Positions 55,100 to 63,901 of a stretch of DNA of 64,000 nt are shown here, one piece after another. Position numbers and translations under genes: made by a program. Location: the NCBI RefSeq assembly GCF_001610875.1, contig NZ_CP011272.1, forward strand, positions 2,957,988 to 3,021,987, written 5' to 3'. Every line of letters starts with the position of its first letter. Position 1 is the first letter of the stretch. The notes below the pieces were generated by a model. It had not been told where the DNA came from. It was given only the letters and a program-made list of their open reading frames with translations, and did not search any database. The DNA is from Pirellula sp. SH-Sr6A. GTDB lineage: Bacteria; Planctomycetota; Planctomycetia; Pirellulales; Pirellulaceae.

Positions 55100-55198
55100 T
55101 GATTCGGTTGCGCTCGCACACACAGCTGGCTGTCAACACGTTTTGGCTTCTTTTTTCACGCCTCGTCAACGCCTGGATCCTCCCGAGTTTCTTGTCTT

Positions 55199-55218
55199 CC
55201 ATCTGCGTTTGCAGATGG
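55199..55218 (+). promoter_or_regulatory. Leader hairpin ahead of DUF1559 module 1
   Basis: A perfect 8-bp stem, CCATCTGC / GCAGATGG, with a GTTT loop. A T-rich stretch follows (TTATTTTTTCGGTTTTT), so it looks like an intrinsic terminator placed upstream of a gene, that is, a possible attenuator. The DUF1559 start is only 38 bp beyond it. Confidence 0.55.
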
Positions 55219-55256
55219 GGAGTTATTTTTTCGGTTTTTAAATGAAGGGTTCTGCA

Positions 55257-56366
55257 ATGCGGAAGAATTTCGCACCTCGCACCAAGGGGTTCACACTGGT
55301 TGAACTTCTCGTGGTCATCGCCATTATTGGTATTCTGGTTGGACTTCTGTTGCCGGCGGTTCAGGCCGCTCGCGAAGCAGCACGACGAATGCAGTGCAGC
55401 AACAATCTCAAGCAGTTGGGATTGGCCGCTCACAACTTCGAATCGGCCTTGAAGAGATTCCCTCCAGGGGTTCTCGGAGCAGGGCGTGGCTCGAACGGAT
55501 TGTACCAAGCACCTTTGGCTGAATTCGGCCAACACTCCGGCGTCGGGCACTTGGTCCACCTGTTCCCCTACACCGAGCAGACCGCTCTCTACGAGAGAAT
55601 CTCGGCTGCTTCGAACCTCAACCCCGATACCAACGGCATCGGAGCCGTCTCCGGCACCTCCCAACAGCTGATGAACCGTTACTGGTGGGACACCGACTCG
55701 TGGGATGCAGCCCAATACACCATCCCAACCTTGCTCTGCCCAAGCGACACCGCTTCGGCTGGCACCGAGTACTCGGTTCTCACCAACTTCGCGACGACGA
55801 CAGCTGCGACCGCTTTGCCTGGTTTCAGCATGTACTATGAAGGAACCCAGAACGCAGCTTGGCATGCGACCGTTGGAAAGACGAACTACCTTGGATGCGG
55901 TGGGCGAAACGGCGTTGTTGGATCGTCCGGCGTGAGTGCCACCACCACCAACGGTCTCCCAGCAGATTCCTTGACCGGTGTTTTCTACATCCGCAGCAAG
56001 ACCAAGATCGGCGAAATCACCGACGGTACGAGCAACACCATCCTGTTCGGCGAAGTTACCGGTGGATTCAAGCAAGCCGCTCGACGCTCCGGTCGATTCA
56101 TGTCGATGTGGTGGGTTAGCAACGGTCCTGTCTTCACTCGTTACATGGTCCCTGCGACCACCCAAGACCCCAACGATCAATGGTGGGGCGGTATCGCCAA
56201 CGTTTCGTTCCCACACTGGAGCAAGTTCAGCAGCATGCACACTGGCATCGTGAACTTGGCACTTGCCGACGGGTCGGTCCGATCGTCAACCGTCAACATG
56301 GACGGCGCTTTGTGGCTTAACCTGGGTGGAATGAAGGAAGGAACCGTTGCTTCGTTCCAAGACTAG
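55257..56366 (+). CDS. DUF1559 prepilin-like protein, module 1
   Basis: 369 residues from the ATG at 55257, chosen because GAAGGG lies 7 bases before it, exactly as in module 2; an ATG 15 bp earlier is the alternative. The type IV prepilin signal is clear: [20 protein letters not shown] (cleavage after Gly, then N-methylated Phe, Glu5 present), continuing [37 protein letters not shown], the start of DUF1559. The C-terminal half has ITDGTSNTILFGEV and HTGIVNLALADGSVRSSTVN, the 'H-x9-G-DGSV' signature. These pseudopilin-like proteins are greatly expanded in planctomycetes; their role is unknown. A small lipoprotein gene follows within 50 bp. Confidence 0.92.
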   Translation: MRKNFAPRTKGFTLVELLVVIAIIGILVGLLLPAVQAAREAARRMQCSNNLKQLGLAAHNFESALKRFPPGVLGAGRGSNGLYQAPLAEFGQHSGVGHLVHLFPYTEQTALYERISAASNLNPDTNGIGAVSGTSQQLMNRYWWDTDSWDAAQYTIPTLLCPSDTASAGTEYSVLTNFATTTAATALPGFSMYYEGTQNAAWHATVGKTNYLGCGGRNGVVGSSGVSATTTNGLPADSLTGVFYIRSKTKIGEITDGTSNTILFGEVTGGFKQAARRSGRFMSMWWVSNGPVFTRYMVPATTQDPNDQWWGGIANVSFPHWSKFSSMHTGIVNLALADGSVRSSTVNMDGALWLNLGGMKEGTVASFQD

Positions 56367-56413
56367 GTCCATTGTATTCAACCCTTAGTTCGTATTATCT
56401 CACGGAGAATTTG

Positions 56414-56602
56414 ATGAAGAGCTTTTGTCTGATGGGTTTGTTCTGCCTTAGCTTGGTTTGCGTCACGGGCTGCAGCTCGTCGACCGAAGCAATCCCTGCA
56501 GCAAACCCCGTCAAGGAGCGTCCCAGTGCCCCTGCGGGCGTTGGCGGAGCTGCAAAATCAGGAGGATCGACCGCGGCTCCTTCGCCTGCGCCACAGCAGT
56601 AA
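56414..56602 (+). CDS. Small lipoprotein of DUF1559 module 1
   Basis: 62 residues from the ATG at 56414, with GGAG a few bases before it. A lipobox (LFCLSLVCVTGC) sets the mature Cys at about residue 20. The remaining about 40 residues are low-complexity Ser/Ala/Pro/Gly (AAKSGGSTAAPSPAPQQ) without a fold. It follows the DUF1559 gene by about 45 bp and is followed by a terminator. The same order and character recur in module 2, so it is probably an accessory of the pseudopilin-like protein. Confidence 0.78.
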   Translation: MKSFCLMGLFCLSLVCVTGCSSSTEAIPAANPVKERPSAPAGVGGAAKSGGSTAAPSPAPQQ

Positions 56603-57020
56603 CGAACCGCTCGCTGGTTACCTTTCATTCTTTCAAAAGACGGTCGGGCCTTGTTTGGCTCGGCCGTCTTTGCTTTTGGGTCCCGCGATCTGTTGGATCG
56701 AGCATCACAAGGACTCAAAATTCCCGCTGCCTACAGAGCGGCCTTCGCAAAGATGGACGCATGTGCGGAATGTCGCACCCTTTTACAAAGAGTTAAGCGA
56801 TTGACAAAGGATGGCCGACCGACTTTATTAGGAGGACGGTTCGCACACACCGAATCCGTCTCAATCAGCCGACGGCTTTTTGATGCCCCGCCCGGCCTTT
56901 CTCGCCCTCCCGCCCCGCTCGCTGCGCCCATTTAAGCCCAGTTCCTCTCGAACTTGATGTTTTCCAATCGCTATTGGCGTTGGATGCGCTTTTTTTGTTC
57001 GTTACCTGAAGGGAAATAGC
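56603..57020. other. Intergenic region between the two DUF1559 modules
   Basis: About 420 bp: the module 1 terminator, then DNA with no convincing gene. A pyrimidine-rich stretch lies near 56,885-56,935 and a T-rich stretch (GCGCTTTTTTTGTTCG) just before the next ribosome site. Presumably it carries a separate promoter for module 2, which I cannot place. Confidence 0.55.
56636..56675 (+). terminator. Terminator of DUF1559 module 1
   Basis: A 15-bp stem (56636-56650 with 56657-56671) carrying two G-T pairs, a 6-nt loop, and then TGCTTTT. It lies about 35 bp after the lipoprotein stop and separates the two modules. Confidence 0.75.
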
Positions 57021-58070
57021 ATGCGGAAGAAATTCGCACCGCGTAGTAGAGGGTTCACGTTGGTTGAACTCCTCGTTGTGATCGCCATCATCGGGATCTT
57101 GGTCGGGCTCTTGCTGCCCGCTGTCCAAGCCGCGCGGGAAGCTGCTCGTCGAATGCAATGCAGCAACAATGTGAAGCAGCTGACCTTGGCGACTCATAAC
57201 TTTGAGAGCGCATACAAACGAATTCCACCCGGATACTTGGGAAGCAAGGGAGACGTTGTTTATTCTACGACCCCCACGACGAGCCCCGAGCGTCGCGGTG
57301 CTCAATGGATCGGGCATTTGGTGTACCTGTTCCCCTTCATGGAACAGAACGCCCTCTACCAGCCTTGGTCCGATTTGCGCAACACCGATCCGACTGCGGC
57401 TCCCACAGGCAACACCACGACCGATGGGGAAAAGTTCCAGTTTTGGATCAATGGTGCCACGGGATACGACGGAGATCCATCTGACATCGATACCCTTTGG
57501 GATTGGCACCAATACCGCGTTCCATCCCTCCTCTGCCCATCGGATGATGCATACAGCAACACGGCTGCCACGATGGTGATCCTGCACACTTGGGGTACTG
57601 GGAATACGGGAACGGTCGGCGGATCCGGTTACGGGGTTCCGTTCAGCGCAACGCTGGGACGCACCAACTACCTAGGCAACGCCGGTCGTTTGGGTACGAC
57701 GGAATCTCCTGCATGGAACGTATGGAAAGGTCCATTTGGTAACCGAACCAAGACTACCTTCGGTTCTATTTCGGACGGGACCTCCAATGTTCTCGCGTTT
57801 GGTGAAGCGATGGGTTCGTTCACCGATGCCGCTCGCGGCTCAGGCCGAACTTGGTCCTATTCATGGACCGTAGGACCGATGCCAACCGCTTGGGGTATTG
57901 GTGGCGCGCAGCCGTACATGTATTACAAGTACGCCAGTCGACACACCGGTATCATTACCGTTTCGCTGATGGATGGTTCGGTCCGATCAATTTCCACTAA
58001 CATGGACAACACCACGTACCAGTACATCTCGGCCATGTCGGATGGCAACACCACTACCTTGAACGATTAA
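57021..58070 (+). CDS. DUF1559 prepilin-like protein, module 2
   Basis: 349 residues, ribosome site GAAGGG 7 bases before the ATG. The first 55 residues are nearly identical in kind to module 1: prepilin signal [20 protein letters not shown], then [20 protein letters not shown] and [20 protein letters not shown]. The middle differs ([20 protein letters not shown]), while the C-terminus again has [19 protein letters not shown] and [20 protein letters not shown]. The pair arose by duplication followed by divergence of the exposed middle. A small lipoprotein gene follows after 22 bp. Confidence 0.92.
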   Translation: MRKKFAPRSRGFTLVELLVVIAIIGILVGLLLPAVQAAREAARRMQCSNNVKQLTLATHNFESAYKRIPPGYLGSKGDVVYSTTPTTSPERRGAQWIGHLVYLFPFMEQNALYQPWSDLRNTDPTAAPTGNTTTDGEKFQFWINGATGYDGDPSDIDTLWDWHQYRVPSLLCPSDDAYSNTAATMVILHTWGTGNTGTVGGSGYGVPFSATLGRTNYLGNAGRLGTTESPAWNVWKGPFGNRTKTTFGSISDGTSNVLAFGEAMGSFTDAARGSGRTWSYSWTVGPMPTAWGIGGAQPYMYYKYASRHTGIITVSLMDGSVRSISTNMDNTTYQYISAMSDGNTTTLND

Positions 58071-58092
58071 TTCACTCGCTAGAAAGTCATTC

Positions 58093-58296
58093 ATGAAACG
58101 ATTCTGTGTTCTCTGTATTGGATTCAGTCTCTTCGCCCTGGGTTGCGGTGCGCAAGACGCATCCATTCCATCGGATTACTCCAAGAGCACCTTGCCCGCG
58201 GCTCCGCCATCCATGTCCTCAGGGGGCGGTCCAGAAAGTGGCGGGGGCGATGCACCGGCCGCAGGTGCCGCTCCGCCACCCAAGCTCGATCTGTAG
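58093..58296 (+). CDS. Small lipoprotein of DUF1559 module 2
   Basis: 67 residues. The lipobox is IGFSLFALGC, with the mature Cys at about residue 18. The rest is Ser/Pro/Gly/Ala-rich (SSGGGPESGGGDAPAAGAAP). It occupies the same place as the lipoprotein of module 1, 22 bp after its DUF1559 gene, and is followed by a strong terminator. The two lipoproteins share character rather than clear sequence identity. Confidence 0.78.
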   Translation: MKRFCVLCIGFSLFALGCGAQDASIPSDYSKSTLPAAPPSMSSGGGPESGGGDAPAAGAAPPPKLDL

Positions 58297-58319
58297 GTCG
58301 TGCTGTTGTGACAGGACAG

Positions 58320-58352
58320 AAAAAAACCCGGCGATGATCGCCGGGTTTTTTT
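58320..58352. terminator. Strong bidirectional terminator
   Basis: A perfect 9-bp GC-rich stem CCCGGCGAT / ATCGCCGGG with a one-base centre, flanked by seven A on the left and seven T on the right. It ends module 2 on the plus strand and, with its A tract, can serve the sigma factor gene converging from the minus strand. Confidence 0.92.
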
Positions 58353-58362
58353 GTCGAATGGT

Positions 58363-58428
58363 CTCGGGGTTTACTCCCCTTGGCTGTGTTCGATTGCCTC
58401 GGGGTTTACTCCCCTTGGCTGTGTTCGA
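58363..58428. repeat. 31-bp direct repeat covering the 3' end of the sigma-70 gene
   Basis: Two identical 31-bp copies (58363-58393 and 58398-58428) with a 4-bp spacer, period 35. The right copy contains the last codons and the stop of the sigma factor (ending EHSQGE); the left copy is the same sequence placed downstream of the gene. It looks like a recent tandem duplication of the gene's end. Confidence 0.92.
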
Positions 58429-60067
58429 GATAGGCGGGGATATCGACGCCATCGACAAAGCTCGAGAGGGATTTGCTTCGTTGCGGGTGCTGCAATTTCT
58501 TTACCGCTTTGCTTTCGATTTGGCGAACACGCTCACGAGTGACTTGGAAGATCTTTCCAACTTCTTCCAAAGTATAGGCGTAGCCATCTGCCAAGCCGTA
58601 TCGGAGCTTGAGGATTTCTCGCTCGCGATAGTTCAGCGTTTGCATCGCTTCTTGGATTTGCTGCTTAAGGGTTTGCTGGTTGGTTTCGTACAAGGGATCA
58701 TCGTCGCGATAGTCTTCGAGAAATTCGCCGAAGAAGCTATCGTCGTGATCGCCGACCGGTTGATCGAGCGAGAGGGGCTGGCGAGCCATCTTGATCACGA
58801 CGCGAGCATCGTCGAGGGACAATCCAGCTCGCTCGGCGGTTTCTTCGACGCTTGGTTCTCGGCCCAATTCTTGGATCAGGTCGCGGGTGACTTGGCGTAC
58901 TTTGCTCATGGTATCAATCATGTGCACGGGGACTCGGATCGTACGGCTTTGGTCTGCGATGGCTCGGGTGATCGCTTGTCGGATCCACCAAGTTGCGTAG
59001 GTCGAGAACTTGAATCCTCGCTCATACTCGAACTTGTCTACCGCTCGCATGAGCCCCGTGTTTCCTTCTTGGATCAGATCCAAGAAGCTGAGTCCGCGGT
59101 TGCGATATTTCTTTGCGATCGAGACGACTAGGCGTAGATTTCCTGCGGAGAGCTCTCGTTTGGCCGCATCGTATTTCATGCGATTGGCTTGTACCTTCGA
59201 TACGCGGCGTTCAAGGGTTGCGGGGGTTTCGTAGGTGATTCGCATCAAGTATCGGAGTTCATCGTACAGCTGCTTGAGCGGGGTACCGTCGCAGTGGCCA
59301 TTCTTCTTGGCTTCTTCAATGCGAGTCTTCAGAACCGACATTTGCGATTGGATCGCAGTCAGCTTGGTGAACATGGGTTCCAAGCGATTGGCCCGAAGGT
59401 TCATCTCTTCGATCAATCGAACCGCCTTGTTGCGACGACAGACGAGTCGTTTCCAAGCAGCCCGGCGAGCTTCGATGGTGTTCCCTTTGCTGATGGCGGT
59501 GTAGTAATCGCCGTGATTGCGGAGTAGGAGGTGACGAAGGGTTTTGATGTTGGGTCCGATGCGTCGCATGATGGCGACTTTCTCTGCGGCATTGGTAACG
59601 CTGACTTCGATGGTGCGATCGAGTCGAAGCTTCCCGTCTCGGACTTGCTCGAGGAGTTTGGTGGCTCCTTGCAACATGAAATCGGTTGCGAGCATCCACT
59701 GGCGGTAGGCTGAACGTGTCATCTCGATAAGGCGAGCCGCCGTGACTTCTTGCTGGCGGGTGAGCAAAGGGATTTCGCCCATTTGCATCAGGTACATGCG
59801 GACAGGATCTTCGGTGGCATCGACGACTTCACCGTCTTCGGAATCGAACAGTCCGGTTTCTTCGTCGACCATTTCTTCGTCGAGCTCGACATCAAAGCTG
59901 TCGTCGCTCTCAACGTCCTCTTCTTCTTCCTCTTCTTGGACGTTTCCGTCGTAGAGGCCTTCGTAGCAGCTGCCGTAATCGCGATCTTCGTTGGCGTACG
60001 TGAATCCGGCTTTGCTTCCGCGTCGGGTGGTTCGAGAGGTGGTTCGTCGAGTCATAGCTTGGCCCAT
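58406..60067 (-). CDS. rpoD: Primary-type RNA polymerase sigma-70 factor
   Basis: 553 residues from the ATG at 60067 (60055 is close behind). A basic Arg/Thr N-terminus ([15 protein letters not shown]) is followed by an acidic block ([15 protein letters not shown]). Region 1.2 starts [20 protein letters not shown]. Region 2 is complete with [60 protein letters not shown] and [16 protein letters not shown]. Region 3 and region 4 ([40 protein letters not shown]) complete a group 1/2 sigma. I call it primary-type; planctomycetes may carry several, so being the housekeeping factor is likely rather than proven. It is divergent from comEC. Confidence 0.9.
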   Translation of the reverse strand: MGQAMTRRTTSRTTRRGSKAGFTYANEDRDYGSCYEGLYDGNVQEEEEEEDVESDDSFDVELDEEMVDEETGLFDSEDGEVVDATEDPVRMYLMQMGEIPLLTRQQEVTAARLIEMTRSAYRQWMLATDFMLQGATKLLEQVRDGKLRLDRTIEVSVTNAAEKVAIMRRIGPNIKTLRHLLLRNHGDYYTAISKGNTIEARRAAWKRLVCRRNKAVRLIEEMNLRANRLEPMFTKLTAIQSQMSVLKTRIEEAKKNGHCDGTPLKQLYDELRYLMRITYETPATLERRVSKVQANRMKYDAAKRELSAGNLRLVVSIAKKYRNRGLSFLDLIQEGNTGLMRAVDKFEYERGFKFSTYATWWIRQAITRAIADQSRTIRVPVHMIDTMSKVRQVTRDLIQELGREPSVEETAERAGLSLDDARVVIKMARQPLSLDQPVGDHDDSFFGEFLEDYRDDDPLYETNQQTLKQQIQEAMQTLNYREREILKLRYGLADGYAYTLEEVGKIFQVTRERVRQIESKAVKKLQHPQRSKSLSSFVDGVDIPAYLEHSQGE

Positions 60068-60268
60068 CGTGTGGAGTGACTGTGATGCGTCGTCGGAGCA
60101 ACTGGTTCCGTCTTGGTGACAGGAGTTCAATGCAGGGGGCGTGCCGCAGGACGGGAAGAAAATGGCGAGAAAGTGTCGCCACCAATGAAAAGACTGGGTT
60201 CATGCGTCTATAATTCGAGTTCGCACCGATTCAAGAGAATTTGGTCGTCGAAAATTCGCCACGCCCCG

Positions 60269-62956
60269 ATGTCGTTTTTTTTCAACATGATGCCGATCGA
60301 CAACGCCCCTCGATCCTATCCGCGCCTGCCATGGTATTGCCTGGAACGGTTTCGGCCGGTCCTGACCAACATGGTTCGACATGCCTCCCGTCTCCCGATG
60401 GCCTCCCGTCTCCCGATGGTGAGCGGGCTGGTGGCGGTACTGCTGGCAGTCACTCTTGAACTCTGGGTGGGTCGATGGGTACCGTGGACATTGCTTCTCG
60501 TCGGTACCGCCATGGCCCTGCGAGGAATCGCGCAGGTTGGCTCGCGTCTCGGTATCGAAGTCTGGTTCCTCCCGCTCTGTCTTTTGTTCGGCGCAACTTT
60601 TAGCTTCTATGCGGGGAATCAACGGACGCGAGCCGAGCGCCAACTGGCCCATTGGAAAGAGGCCGCGGCTAGCTTAACCGGCTTGGACCCTCTTCACTGG
60701 AGCCCCGTCGCGCTGCGAGGCTCGGTCGACAGTCCTGTTCGTTATCGACGGGCCGTCATGCCCCTCCCCGGTTCCAAGCAGACCGATTCCACTGCGCGTC
60801 CGGGGACCGTCACCCAGGAGGACTGGCAATCGCAGACGGTACTAGAAGTCTCGCAGGTTCGGATTGGGGGGACCTGGAAGAGAGTGCAGGCTCGCGTTCC
60901 GCTCATTGTCGATGGCCGATTGGATGCGATCCTGCCGGGCGATTCGGTAGAAGTTTTCTGCCAGTGGAAGCTACCGAGCCAAGCACGCAATCCAGGGCAA
61001 TTCGATTTGGCGTCGTATTATGCAGATCGAGGCTACTCGGCTCAAGCTCGAGCGGACGGTCCGGATCAACTGAGAATCCGCTCCGCCCCCGATCGCTGGA
61101 GAGCGGATCGGTTCTTGGCATGGGTGGGGCACATTGCGCTGCAATCGATGGAAAGGCATGTTCCGTTCGGACAGTTCCCGCTGGCGTCTGCTTTGATCTT
61201 AGGGCAACGCGACATGGTCGCATGGCGTTTGCAAGAAGACCTGTTGGCAACGGGGTCCATTCACATGCTATCGATCTCGGGAATGCACATCGAGATGCTG
61301 TCGACAGCCCTCTTATTGATGGGTACGGCTTGCTCTCTGCGCCGCACCTACTTGTTTCTCACCGTGGGGTTCGTGATTTGGGGATATACGCTCCTATGCG
61401 GAACCAACCCACCGGTGATGAGAGCTGCGATTATGTTGAGCGTGACCTTTGTTGCCAGGCTCTTGGATTGGCAATCGTCCAGCCTCAACAACTTGGCGTT
61501 CGCAGGATTGGTACTGATGCTGGGGAGGCCGGCCGTGTTCTTCGAACTAGGAACCCAGCTATCCTTTTTAGCTGTTGCAGTGCTGATACTCTCCGGCGAA
61601 CGCTTGGTGCGACGGGCAGCACCCCTCCTGTCGTTGATCGAAGCGAGGCATGGGAAAGTCCGGCGAACCATGCGCTCGTTTCGCATTCAGTGCATCGACA
61701 TGTTCCGAGCAAGTTTCTGGGTTTGGTTCTTGACCGCTCCGTTGGTATGGAGCGGGTTTCATGTGATAAGTCCTGTTGCGATCCCGCTAAATGTCTTGCT
61801 TTCCCCCTTGATGCTCATCGCGCTGACAGCCGGGCTCGGCATGATCTTGTTAGGCTGGCTGGACCCATTCGGAGCGATCCTCGGGGGAATTTGCGGAGGA
61901 TCGTTAGGGCTGGTGGATGTATTCGTGGCATGGGGGGAGAGACTGCCTGGCGGGCACTTTTGGGCTCCCGCTCCGCCGATGGTTTGGTTGTTCTCGTTCT
62001 ATGCCCTCGGTATCGGGGCAGCATGGTGGCACGGCGTGCGTCGGATTCGCGGTCGACGTCGCGTGCTCTATCTGCTTATGGCGTGGATGATGGTGGGGCT
62101 CGCTTACCATCCAGTCCGGCGGTGGATCGAGCGAACATGGATGCCGTCCCCCGGACTATCGATCACATTCTTCGACGTGGGGCATGGATGCCATGTTTGG
62201 GTCGAAACCCCCGATCGCGCGTTGTGGTGCTACGACGCAGGTCGCATGGGGGACCACGACAAGAGCTATCGGGTCATGGCGGATTCGTTATGGGCGATGA
62301 ACCACGCCACGATTAATACGTTGGTTCTTTCGCATGCCGACGCGGATCACTTCAATGCCATACCCGGATTGCTCGAGCGGTTCTGGATCCGCCGCTTGGT
62401 GACTACACCCCAAGTCTGGGAGCATTCCGATCCCGCCCTTCGCGACCTGCTAACTCGCCTGGAATCCGCGAAGGTTCCGGTGGAAACGTGGCGCGCTGGG
62501 CATGCAGAAGAGGGACGCAATTGGAGCTTGATGGCACTGCATCCGCATCAAGGAGGTAGCCTCGGGAGCGACAACGCCGATAGCCTTTGCTTGCTGATCG
62601 AGTACGCCGGTCGAAGATTGCTGCTGCCTGGAGATCTAGAGCCTCCGGGAACGTCGCAGTTGCTCGGGCTGCGTCACATCGATGTTGATTTGCTGATGGC
62701 TCCCCACCATGGTTCGTTGAGCGCCCGGGCCGACCAAGTCGTTGCGTGGTGTGAGCCTGACGCCGTCGTGGTGAGTGGATCGGCCAAGACCCTTTCCCCA
62801 AAAGTGGAGGCGTTGTTTGGGGCTTCGGGACGCCAGCTCTATCTCACCGCGCGCGACCGCGCCATTCGATTTGAAATCCGCAGCGACGGCGGGATGGTTG
62901 CGAAGTTGTGGCGAGAGGGTGAATGGGAGCTCGCTACCACGTTTCCGGATAGATAA
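60269..62956 (+). CDS. comEC: ComEC/Rec2 DNA-uptake channel
   Basis: 895 residues from the ATG at 60269; ATGs at 60287 and 60290 are equally possible. N-terminal helices and a DUF4131-like soluble domain precede the Competence domain (QEDLLATGSIHMLSISGMHI, NPPVMRAAIMLSVTFVARLL, NLAFAGLVLMLGRPAVFFE), which forms the membrane pore for single-stranded DNA. The C-terminal metallo-beta-lactamase-like domain has ITFFDVGHGCHVWVETPD, LVLSHADADHFNAIPGLLE with the HxDxDH site, RRLLLPGDLEPPG and LLMAPHHGSLS. It suggests natural DNA uptake, but no comEA or comF lies nearby. Its end overlaps the convergent OmpA-family gene by 23 bp. Confidence 0.93.
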   Translation: MSFFFNMMPIDNAPRSYPRLPWYCLERFRPVLTNMVRHASRLPMASRLPMVSGLVAVLLAVTLELWVGRWVPWTLLLVGTAMALRGIAQVGSRLGIEVWFLPLCLLFGATFSFYAGNQRTRAERQLAHWKEAAASLTGLDPLHWSPVALRGSVDSPVRYRRAVMPLPGSKQTDSTARPGTVTQEDWQSQTVLEVSQVRIGGTWKRVQARVPLIVDGRLDAILPGDSVEVFCQWKLPSQARNPGQFDLASYYADRGYSAQARADGPDQLRIRSAPDRWRADRFLAWVGHIALQSMERHVPFGQFPLASALILGQRDMVAWRLQEDLLATGSIHMLSISGMHIEMLSTALLLMGTACSLRRTYLFLTVGFVIWGYTLLCGTNPPVMRAAIMLSVTFVARLLDWQSSSLNNLAFAGLVLMLGRPAVFFELGTQLSFLAVAVLILSGERLVRRAAPLLSLIEARHGKVRRTMRSFRIQCIDMFRASFWVWFLTAPLVWSGFHVISPVAIPLNVLLSPLMLIALTAGLGMILLGWLDPFGAILGGICGGSLGLVDVFVAWGERLPGGHFWAPAPPMVWLFSFYALGIGAAWWHGVRRIRGRRRVLYLLMAWMMVGLAYHPVRRWIERTWMPSPGLSITFFDVGHGCHVWVETPDRALWCYDAGRMGDHDKSYRVMADSLWAMNHATINTLVLSHADADHFNAIPGLLERFWIRRLVTTPQVWEHSDPALRDLLTRLESAKVPVETWRAGHAEEGRNWSLMALHPHQGGSLGSDNADSLCLLIEYAGRRLLLPGDLEPPGTSQLLGLRHIDVDLLMAPHHGSLSARADQVVAWCEPDAVVVSGSAKTLSPKVEALFGASGRQLYLTARDRAIRFEIRSDGGMVAKLWREGEWELATTFPDR
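60383..60418 (+). repeat. 18-bp tandem duplication near the comEC start
   Basis: Two exact copies of an 18-bp unit (60383-60400, 60401-60418), in frame, encoding ASRLPM twice. Being a multiple of three it leaves the frame intact. It lies in the weakly conserved N-terminal segment. Confidence 0.9.
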
Positions 62957-63851
62957 CAAACTCGATACGTCGATTCGCAAATCGACCTGCAGGAGTCTGA
63001 TTGTCTCCGACAGGATAGTTCTCGCCGTGCGCCAAGGTGAAGAGTTGGGATGGCGGGAGCTGATTGCGCCGGGTTAGATGCTCCAAGACGGCATTGGACT
63101 GCGCGGCCGCCAGCTGATGGCTGGTCGAATAGGTTCCTCCATAGAGCGGGCCATTGTCGGTGTGACCTTCGATCGCAATGCGCTGCCGTTTGTAATCGGC
63201 TGCGATAACCTGAGCGACTCGATCGAGGATCCCCGAAGCAGAGGGGGAGAGTTGGGAGGTTCCAGTCTGAAAGAGTTGGTCGGCAGGAACACGAACCCGA
63301 ATGACCCCATTGTCTTCTTCCACGGCCAGCCCCAACTCACGGAGCGATCCGCTGCTGACTCGCCCGCTGGTGTTCGCCGTCAGTTTCGCGCCACCGCGTC
63401 TCTGTTGAGAAGATTCCATGCTTTGAAGACGGTCCGCCAACCCACGCGCCTGTTGGCTCGTTTGAGCATTGGCCATGCGCGTGTTTTGTAATTGATTGTT
63501 GACCTCAGCAAGCTGGCGTTGCATGAGGTCCGCTCGCTCTTTGTACAGTTGCATCTGCTGCTGCGATTGGGCAAGCTGTGTGGTGAGCTGTCGATTGTTC
63601 TCATCGAGCAGCTTGGCCCGCCGTTCGACTTCCGCCATTTGCGCGGAGAACTGCTGTTGCATTTCGGGCGCAATGGGCTGATTTCCGGCAAGCGTGAAGC
63701 CCGAGGGGCTGGCCGTGAGGTACGGATTGCTTCGATTGCAACCGGAGAGACAAAGGAGCGATGCCCAACACAGCGCAAGCAAAACGCTCCCGCAGGCAAT
63801 GCGGGAGCGCTGTGCGTCGTTTTGGCTGTGCAGTTCGATCTTGGTACCCAT
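62934..63851 (-). CDS. OmpA-family lipoprotein with coiled coil
   Basis: 305 residues from the ATG at 63851. A signal peptide with a lipobox (LLALCWASLLCLSGC) gives a lipid-anchored protein. A coiled coil of about 100 residues follows (QMAEVERRAKLLDENNRQLT, QSQQQMQLYKERADLMQRQL). The C-terminal OmpA/MotB domain has LFQTGTSQLSPSASGILDRV, RIAIEGHTDNGPLYGGTYST, HQLAAAQSNAVLEHLTRRN and PAGRFANRRIEFVIYP, with the Asp and Arg that bind peptidoglycan diaminopimelate. It probably tethers the outer layer to the wall, which fits the finding that planctomycetes have peptidoglycan. It overlaps comEC by 23 bp. Confidence 0.9.
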   Translation of the reverse strand: MGTKIELHSQNDAQRSRIACGSVLLALCWASLLCLSGCNRSNPYLTASPSGFTLAGNQPIAPEMQQQFSAQMAEVERRAKLLDENNRQLTTQLAQSQQQMQLYKERADLMQRQLAEVNNQLQNTRMANAQTSQQARGLADRLQSMESSQQRRGGAKLTANTSGRVSSGSLRELGLAVEEDNGVIRVRVPADQLFQTGTSQLSPSASGILDRVAQVIAADYKRQRIAIEGHTDNGPLYGGTYSTSHQLAAAQSNAVLEHLTRRNQLPPSQLFTLAHGENYPVGDNQTPAGRFANRRIEFVIYPETW

Positions 63852-63901
63852 GAATGATGCTGTATCAATTCCAAGGGACTGGATCAAGCCGAACTTGGGA
63901 T

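Larger units (their letters stand above)
54656..55256. other. Divergent AT-rich intergenic region between alaS and DUF1559 module 1
   Basis: About 600 bp without a convincing gene. The half near alaS stays open in the alaS frame but is not conserved in character. From about 54,890 to 54,990 the sequence becomes AT-rich (runs of T and A). A promoter candidate and a leader hairpin for the DUF1559 gene are listed separately. Confidence 0.6.
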
